Shown piece by piece: positions 57,225-64,000 of a DNA stretch of 64,000 bases. Every line of letters starts with the position of its first letter. Positions within the stretch are counted from its first letter, which is position 1. The notes beneath the pieces were generated by a model. It did no database searches. It was not told the DNA's origin and saw only the letters and a list, made by a program, of their open reading frames with translations. The DNA is from Chelonoidis abingdonii (taxonomy: Eukaryota > Chordata > Testudines > Testudinidae), in NCBI RefSeq assembly GCF_003597395.2, contig NC_133790.1, forward strand, positions 19,679,326-19,743,325, written 5' to 3'. The position numbers and the translations under genes were made by a program.

Positions 57225-57264
57225 TGAACCTAGGATGGCTGGGAAGATTTGGAGGCATCTTAAA

Positions 57265-57375
57265 AATGTAATGGGTCTATGGCTGGAATTTCTCTTAAAG
57301 CCCCAGACCTGGAGAATGGTCCCTTCATGCAGATCTTCTCCCTGCTCATTGACTGCTGCTGGCACCTCCCTTCCA
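57265..57375 (-). pseudogene. Family-A promoter relic without a V gene
   Basis: Blocks TCTCTTAAAGCCCCAGACCTGGAG, CCCTTCATGCAGATC and CTGCTCATTGACTGCTGCTGGC match family-A promoters. The octamer is ATGCAGAT (57327-57334; one mismatch). Sequence similarity ends before the leader; no leader or V exon follows on the left. Confidence 0.75.
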
Positions 57376-57753
57376 CCCTCCCTCATCCAGCAGAGCCCTG
57401 AGACAGGGGAGGGTCTCAATCATGATTAATTAGGAGATGGGTATTTTGACCACAACCTGTGAGGAAAAGCCAGAGAAATGGCAAAGCTGAGGGGCGCTGA
57501 CTGTGCAGTCACTGTATTCTACTTTTCACTTCTGTGGAGGGGAATCGGTGTCAATTATGGGGTTAAGGATCCGGAACTCTAAAGAGAATTTTTTCTGTGT
57601 TACTGTCTTCACATCCCATTGCTGGAATGTCTCAGCACAGCTCCACACCGCTGAACCCAGAACTTCAGTCCCCAGCAGCCTGCAGCCTCACATACGTGCA
57701 AACTGCTGCACAGCCGGCATGGTCTCACACTCCACTTCTAGAGATAAAGCGCT

Positions 57754-57764
57754 CCCCCTAGTGG
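57754..57764 (-). promoter_or_regulatory. CTCF-like core motif
   Basis: CCCCCTAGTGG on the plus strand, same orientation as the other four matches. Confidence 0.35.
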
Positions 57765-57799
57765 CAAAAGTCACCAGGTTGTGACCGCTACCTGGACTG

Positions 57800-58515
57800 A
57801 AATCATCCTGATTCGTTTCTAACACTGAGACTCTTTCTTGAGAGGTTTTGCTAGTGAAATCACTGGCTCCTTTTGCTACATATCAAATGTGTGAGCAAGT
57901 CAGAGGAGTCCTCTCTGATGTGCAGTTACCAGGTTCAGTGCAATAAAACAGGAAAGTAATTTACTTCCATTAATAAACATCTATCCCCTGGCTTTGGAAT
58001 GCATCTCCCCACACTGAAAAGGCAGAGAACAATGCTAGATGCCAGCATGGTCCATCAGCTATCCTTGTGTTGCAGGCCTCACCCATAACGGACCAAATTG
58101 CTGCCAAGTGAGGGACTCCTTCACTCAGACTGGGGGAGAGCTCAGAGCAATAACAGAACCGGCAGCCAAGAAGGGCAGCCTGTACCCCTTTCTGTGGAAA
58201 ACACTGACCTCTGAATCCACCTCCCTCTTTCAATGGAGGAGTAATAGGCTCCCTGAGCCACCAGAGATCTTTGTTTCCTTTGCTTTCTCCCTTCATGCCC
58301 CTCCCCATTCCAGTAGCCCTTCCTCCCCTCCTGCCCACCTCCCCGCCCCGCACCTGGTTTTCCTACATCAGAGATCTCAGGTGATAGCTACATGTTATTT
58401 GCAGGAGGAAAGATCACATGAATTTCCTTGTGAGGAGCAGCACTATCATATGTTAGGCTGGAGAGAAAACTCTGCAGTGGGTGAATTTTTGCAGGGCCCA
58501 AGTTTGGGGAGGGGA
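57800..58515. other. 3' flank of V17, nothing recognised
   Basis: A plus-strand open frame (58039-58662) runs antisense through V17 and is a shadow. No other signal. Confidence 0.5.
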
Positions 58516-58554
58516 AGTTTTTTTCTCATTTCCCCATCTGTCTGTGTCACTGTG
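58516..58554 (-). other. V17 recombination signal, 23-bp spacer
   Basis: Heptamer CACAGTG (58548-58554), nonamer AAAAAAACT (58516-58524; degraded). Confidence 0.85.
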
Positions 58555-59049
58555 ACAGGCATTGTTATGCCACACAGCACAGTAATAATCAGCCTCATCC
58601 TCTGCCAGGACACCAGAGATGGTCAAATAGCAGGTGTTACTGGATGTTTCTTTGGAACCTGAGAAGCGAGTAGGGAACCCAGAGCCCTGGTGCTTGTCAG
58701 AATCTGACTTGTAATACAGTAGGTGTCGTGGAGAATTCCCAGGTTTCTGCTGGTACCAGAACACACGGTAGTCACTGATGCTGGTCCCACTGCTCATGGT
58801 GCAGGAGAGTTTCACAGTGTTTCCTGGGGACACTGACTCTGAGGGCAGCTGAGTCAGCACAGGCTGTGAGCTGGAAACTGGAAAAAATATGGTAAAAATC
58901 TGTCAACCCCTCCCTGTCCATTCCCAGCTACTAGTGACGCAGTTTGTACACTAGCTTCAGCAGTAACATGACTGTGGGTTTAACGTGCTCCCCCTGTTCT
59001 CACCTGTGCATCACATCCCCAGTAGGACGATGAGGGGAGCCCAGAGCAT
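58555..59049 (-). pseudogene. V17: family-B V-lambda with stop codon in the leader
   Basis: The V exon (58555-58877) is open: [69 protein letters not shown]3 SKETSSNTCYLTISG, DEADYYC, CDR3 AVWHNNAC. It has two extra cysteines, in FR3 and at the CDR3 end. In the leader exon (59004-59049) the Trp codon of GTWCTG is TGA (GGG ATG TGA TGC), so the signal peptide is cut short. The first V-exon codon also gives Val instead of Gly. Octamer and heptamer are good, so it may rearrange without product. Confidence 0.87.
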
Positions 59050-59164
59050 GGTGAGGAGATTTCCGACCTTTGGGAGAAAAACAGACTGATCTATTGAGAA
59101 TACCTGAACCTATCTGCCTCTTATATTGATCCTCCTGGGGGAGGCGCATGCAAGCCCCTCCTTT

Positions 59165-59172
59165 ATGCTAAT
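59165..59172 (-). promoter_or_regulatory. V17 octamer variant
   Basis: ATTAGCAT in gene sense, as in V8 and V13; TATA box ATATAAGA (gene sense) near 59120-59128. Confidence 0.7.
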
Positions 59173-59319
59173 CTGCTCTTGTCCGACTGGTCCCTTTTCC
59201 TCACAGGGAAACACACATGGGAGGGGAGATCTCGTTGGTGGTGACGAGCTCCTGCTGTATAAGGTCACTGGTTCAGAGCCACGCCAACTGTGACCAGTTC
59301 AGCTGAGATCATTTTCTTT

Positions 59320-59990
59320 GTTCATCTGCAGTAGCAACCTTGGGAGTTCAGGCTGGGTGACAGTTTCCATTTCAATCCCTTGTTTTCATCAGTTTGTAAC
59401 TTTCTCAAACCCTCCCCTTTCAGCCTGACATTTCCCAGCTTTGCTAGAGGTTCATTGCTCACTCACAGTTTGAGCCAACACAACTAGCAGATTCTGAGAA
59501 CAAGGAGAATCAAATCAATACTCATTGCCGATCATGGAATAGTTTAAAGTAAAGCTAGTGGAGTGGGCAGGGGAAATTGTAAAGGTTAGGGATGCTGATA
59601 AGTCACTTTCTATCCACTTCAGGACCACATGGGAGGGTGAGATTTCTGTGGCTGGGGATGCATGTGCTTAGTAGCTGTTCTTTGCCAGCAGCCACGGTTT
59701 CTCTGCTCTCCAGGCCACACGGCAGGGCTACAGGTGTTTTGGCTTCTTCATTGGGGATCTTTATGGGGAGATAATCCTTGTGGGAGACTTGGGACTAATG
59801 AGGAACCTTGTCCGCTGTCTGGGGGCAGTGGAAGGACATAGGGATTCTGTGTGATGGAAATCTACCTGCCACATTGCTCACCCACTCAAACCTGAGACCC
59901 ATCAACACCAGGCCTGATACAGGACAGACCTGAAGTACCTGCTGATCAGTAAATACATGCTAATAGCTGTCCTGAGGAGGGATGCTTTCC
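59320..59990. repeat. Intergenic duplication D6, copy b
   Basis: Counterpart of 54640-55330, directly upstream of V17. Confidence 0.85.
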
Positions 59991-61351
59991 TGAATCAGGA
60001 CCTGAAATGTCAAAAATTGATTACTAAAGATTTACTTGTTTCCATATTGGTTTGGGGAGGGTGGAGCTAGACTCTATCCCATAATGCTCAGAGTCCCCAC
60101 CTCTCAGGGGGCCCCCAGGGTTTCAGTGGGTTCTGTGCAGTCCTGTAAGCCACACAATGAAGCCAGTCCTGGGCTGGATAAAGGAGTTTGCAGATGCTCT
60201 TCTAAGTAGTGCTGATCTCCCATGCAGGGTGCTGTAGCAGACTGGCCTGAGACCAATGTGAGGCGGGGGACTGTCAGATCCTTTCTCCAGTGTCCAGACT
60301 GCAGCAGGGTGGGGAGGGAATCAGAGCAGGACATTACTGTCGACCAGCAAATATTTATCCCCTGTTTACTTCTGCGATGTTCACAGTTTCAAAGACTAAA
60401 TCTGACTCTGCTCTCACCTGCTGGAGCTCACCCCAGAGGCTTCTTGTCAGGGGCTGCTCCCCTCATGGCAGCAGGCAGGGGAGCTCTCCAACATGGTGCA
60501 CTTTGCAGGATGTTCCACATTTCGGCTGGATCCTGTTCTCTCATTTGGTCAAGCCAGGCATGTTCTGCAGTCCCCCGAGTGTCTCCTGCACAGAGCATCC
60601 ATTAGCCGCAGGGACAGGACCCAGCTCCAGGATCCCAGGAGTTCTACCCTCCCCTCCACTTGTCGCTCCTTAGAGCTCTGTGCATGTCACAGCCCTTATC
60701 ACTGACAGTCGCTAATATGACAGAGGCAGACCCCAGTCACACTGCCTTCACAGGAGGGGGCTGTGGGCTGTCAGCGTGTGGGAAAACTAGGACAATCCTC
60801 CAGCCAGCAAGGCTCAGAGCTCCTGGGTTGGGAGCGGGGATAATTCCACTATCCTGCCTCTCTGAGGAAGGTTTATCCCATGGGACAGACTGTATAACTT
60901 CTCTGTCCGGCCCTGAGGCGAGGGAGGGGTGATCTGTGCTTGGAAGTGCATGTTTGGGAAACAGGGCCCAGCCATGGCCTTTTGCCAGGGGAGAGCTGAC
61001 ATCACCAGGGGAGATATCTGAGCAGGCATTTGGTGGGGCAATAACACAGAGCCAGGCAGCAGGGAGGGGCACCAGGTTTTCCTTTCAGTGTCTAAACAGC
61101 CCGTAGGTGAGGGCACACGGCTTATAAGTACATCCTCCTCCCAGCCCCCTCCTTCCTAAATACTGCCTGGATAAAAGGCCTGCAGTGTAGGGAGTTCTCC
61201 ATGGGTACAGTGAGGAGGTGACTTGTACTCCACAGCTGGCAGAAAAGGTTTTTGGGTTGACTGGAAACAACCTCCTTTCATGCACCTTCCCCACCTCTGG
61301 CAGACACGCTCATTAAAGACAATAACGTGACATGTTCCCTTTGAAATGGGA
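59991..61351. other. Intergenic, nothing recognised
   Basis: No V remnant or transposon end. Open frames at 60222-60673 show no domain. Confidence 0.45.
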
Positions 61352-61390
61352 GGTTTGTGTCTCACTTCCCTATCTGGCTGGGTCATTGTG
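61352..61390 (-). other. V18 recombination signal, 23-bp spacer
   Basis: Heptamer CACAATG (61384-61390; one mismatch at position 5), nonamer ACACAAACC (61352-61360). Confidence 0.9.
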
Positions 61391-61840
61391 AGCAGCATTG
61401 CTGTGCCACACCTGACAGTAATAATCAGCCTTGTCCTGCGCCTGGACTCCAGTGATGGTTAACGTGGCCACGTTACCGGAGTTGGCACCCGAGAATCGAT
61501 CAGGGATTCCGGAGGGTCTCTCATTATCACTATATATCACGAGCACGAGGGCGCTTCCAGGTTTCTGTTGGTACCAGTGCACACTATAGTCTTCAATATT
61601 GTTCCCTGAGCAGGTGAGTTGAGCATTTTGCCCTGGACAGACAGACACTGAAGGCGGCTGGGTCAGCACGTACTGGCCCAGAGAACCTGAGACAGGAGAA
61701 AACATTGTGTCAAAATAACTCAACAACATTGACATTATCCCCAGTTAACATGATCTGCAGGCAGCTCGGGGGAAAGATTGCCCCTTTGTAGTACCTGAGA
61801 AGTAAGTGAGCAGCGTGAGGAGCAGAGGGACCCAGGCCAT
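61391..61840 (-). CDS. IGLV: V18: family-A V-lambda segment, probably functional
   Basis: Leader exon 61795-61840 ([16 protein letters not shown], 46 nt) and V exon 61391-61686; intron 108 bp. Domain: [20 protein letters not shown] with Cys in place of the usual Ser in FR1, CDR1 [27 protein letters not shown]2 [33 protein letters not shown]3 QVWHSNAA. No stop codons. Two cautions: the unpaired FR1 Cys could disturb folding, and the heptamer has a mismatch. Octamer and splice sites are consensus. Upstream-most V gene in the window. Confidence 0.85.
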
Positions 61841-61941
61841 GGTGGGAATCCAGACGAGCTCGGCTTCCTGAGGCAAATGGGTCTGTGGCTGGAACCCTCC
61901 GATTCTCTCTTAAACCCCCAGAGCTGGAGAACGGCCCCTTC

Positions 61942-61949
61942 ATGCAAAT
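61942..61949 (-). promoter_or_regulatory. V18 octamer
   Basis: ATTTGCAT in gene sense, exact, about 100 bp upstream of the start codon. Confidence 0.88.
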
Positions 61950-61999
61950 CTGCTCCCTGCTCATTGGCTGCTCAAGCATCTTCACTCACCCATCTGAGA

Positions 62000-64000
62000 G
62001 GGGCAGACATAGGGGCCAGCCTCTAGGCCCAATTCTTCTCTGTTTTTCATCAGTGTAAATCCGGGGTAACTCCACTCACGTTCATGCAGCCGAACTGTTG
62101 TACAAACGGTGTAAGTGAGTGGAGAACCAGGGCCTCTCTGCGTAAATTCAAACATTTAACTAAGTTTAAAATATCACCCAGAGCCAAAGGCATCCTGCTG
62201 AGTCACTGAACCATACATAGCCCATTGTTCATAGCCATAAAAGGATCCTTTACACATTAGGGTTAGAAATATCCTATCCACACTGGCACTGCATTGGGGG
62301 GTACTTTTATATACCTGAGGACCATCCACTGCACCTTACAAAGTCTTCTGTAGTGTTAGCAAAGGAAGCTCCTGGTCTAATTGTAAGGGAGGATAATAAC
62401 CCATAATCTGGTGTTGGAAAGTTACATTCAGGACAGCTCTGAACGCAAAGGGCTGAGTCTGATAGAGAGAGACCTGCACTCGGAGGGGTGATAATTATGC
62501 CATTGGATTGTAGGCTAGAAGAGGAAGGGATGACGTTAGTTCAGAGGGAGTTCTGTTGAGCTTCACTCTGGGTTTTTGCTCAGAGCTCAAGTTCATACCC
62601 CTGCTAAGCATCTCTCAGCTGGTGGGAAAATGTATCAGAGAGCTAGCAATGAAGTATTCTCCCAAGAGATCACTGCACTGAAGGTATTTCTGCAGTGTTT
62701 ACAGGTCTATATAAAGATACAAAGGAATGAGGAGGTGTCAGCAGAAGGGACAGATCGTAGACAGGGAAGCAGAGGTTGAGGTGATGGAACTCCAAAGCAG
62801 ACTATTTCCGAGGGAGCCTGGCCTGCAGATTGGAAGGGTGCTCTGGCAGTCAGGAGACAAAATTTTGATTATCAGCTCTGCCACAGATGTGATGAATGAC
62901 CCTGGCCAAAGTCTAGACATCCCTGAGCCTAGATTTCCCCATCTATAAAACAAGGACCTTATTTTAGGGGTTCAGACTCCTCCCATCACCATCGTATCTG
63001 AGCTCTTTGCACAGAAAGTCCCCCATGACCAGCACCCCTTCCTCCCATTTTGGGGTAAAAACTATGCTTGGGATAGGGTTTGTGCTTTTGGTTATTTTTA
63101 GTTTATTAATTTTCTTTTTGTAGTTGGCTGCTTGGTTAATTTTTGTTTCATGTTAATTTGTTTCAGGGGAGTATTTTTTACTTTTTATTTTTTGGTCAGC
63201 TGGGTTTTGTGAGGTAGAAGGAGTGTGTCATGCATGTCGTTCGTCCTGCAGAAAGGCCTTTGTAATATCTTGCATGGGTGTTGGGAAACTTAAATCTTGA
63301 TGACTAAAGGTCTTGAGGTTCCTGGTGGGAAAGTGCTCTATAATGAAGACCATTAGTACGTTAGTAATAGGACAAGCTTGAGGGGGATTCCTTGAAGCTA
63401 TCTTAGCTCAGATGAAAAGCCCTTGTAATCCAGATCCACTTCTGTATCTCAACACCTTGTAGTAGAAAGGGATTTTCTCACATCTTTCACACATTGTAAA
63501 TGAAGAGCTCCCCCTAGTCGTTAAATTTACAATGCTCATATATCTGCTCTGACTTATCTCTTAACAGACAGAGAGAATCCCTGGGAGTATGGTAAGGGAG
63601 AGAGACCAAGAAGAACTGTTTCCTTGCAGGCTGGGGAGGAACTGAAATACAAACACAAGAGACTCTCACCTGCTCTGGGGCTGCTTTACAAACTCAGAGC
63701 AGGGTCATGGAAAAGTCTGTGAAATCTCAGAACAACCCTGCGGCTAATGGTTGAGAGTGAAATCACTGCAGACTCGTGGTGTCCAGACAAGACCAGCTGG
63801 AGCTCAGTGGCTGGAACTCAGATTCACTTTCAAAGTTTGGGAGTTCACTTGACACCGAACCGAGAAGGAAAAGGTGGAAGAACCTGACGCCACCAGCACC
63901 AGACCCAACACTGACACAGTGCATAGGGACACAGTGAATGTCATGCAGTCAAGTCTCTGGTATCAACAGACGATGTCACAGCCAGACCCTGCCCTCTGCA
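62000..64000. other. Upstream flank of V18, no further V gene
   Basis: 62030-62110 contains the GTGTAAATC..GGTAACTCCACT block also seen upstream of V10 and V12. A degenerate CTCF-like core (CCCCCTAGTCG) lies at 63510-63520. 63060-63200 is T-rich. No leader, RSS or gene seen. Confidence 0.5.

Noticed and set aside
58039..58662. Plus-strand 207-codon open frame
   Set aside because: It runs antisense through the V17 RSS and V exon; a shadow of the V gene.
1..64000. J or C lambda segments, D-like elements, CRISPR arrays, tRNA or rRNA genes
   Set aside because: No FGxG-type J motif with 12-bp RSS, no C domain, no spaced direct repeats and no RNA-gene structure were seen.

Overview
The window is a stretch of an immunoglobulin lambda light-chain (IGL) variable-gene cluster from a reptile, most likely a turtle. 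The V segments identify the locus directly. The turtle assignment is an inference from remembered repeat families (CR1 3' end, hAT- and Harbinger-like elements, TG..CA LTR-like elements); no search was possible.

All 18 V segments or fragments I can recognise lie on the minus strand. Transcription therefore runs right to left, and every recombination signal (RSS) faces the left edge. No J or C segment and no V segment on the plus strand was found; the J-C part is expected to the left of the window if joining is deletional. Segments are numbered V1-V18 from left to right. Two families are interleaved. Family A (V2, V4, V5, V7, V9, V10, V12, V15, V18) resembles mammalian IGLV3: leader [18 protein letters not shown]1 [20 protein letters not shown], and a consensus octamer (ATTTGCAT in gene sense). 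Family B (V1, V3, V6, V8, V11, V13, V14, V16, V17) resembles mammalian IGLV5/IGLV11: leader [16 protein letters not shown], a long CDR2 region of the type [15 protein letters not shown], and a variant octamer. A complete gene has a 46-nt leader exon, an intron of roughly 100-170 bp, a V exon of about 300-330 bp, and an RSS with a 23-bp spacer.

Nine segments look intact (V4, V5, V7, V9, V12, V13, V14, V16, V18). Nine are broken: V2 by a stop at the start of the mature chain, V10 and V17 by leader stops, V11 by an FR2 stop, V8 by several lesions including loss of the second Cys, and V1, V3, V6 and V15 by truncation or decay.

Layout: 1-12.6 kb holds V1-V4 with a duplicated intergenic unit (3.2-4.3 kb and 11.2-12.5 kb). 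13-27 kb holds V5-V10. 28-32.2 kb is one 4.2-kb Harbinger-like transposon. 32.2-52.6 kb is built from large duplications: a unit carrying a family-B gene is present three times (V11, V14, V16), and the V8 unit recurs as the V13 unit. 52.6-64 kb is sparser, with V17 and V18. Assembly gaps are 9421-10381, 31390-31719 and 43194-43816. The spaces between V genes contain transposons, several with clear target-site duplications and with unoccupied duplicate sites elsewhere in the window.
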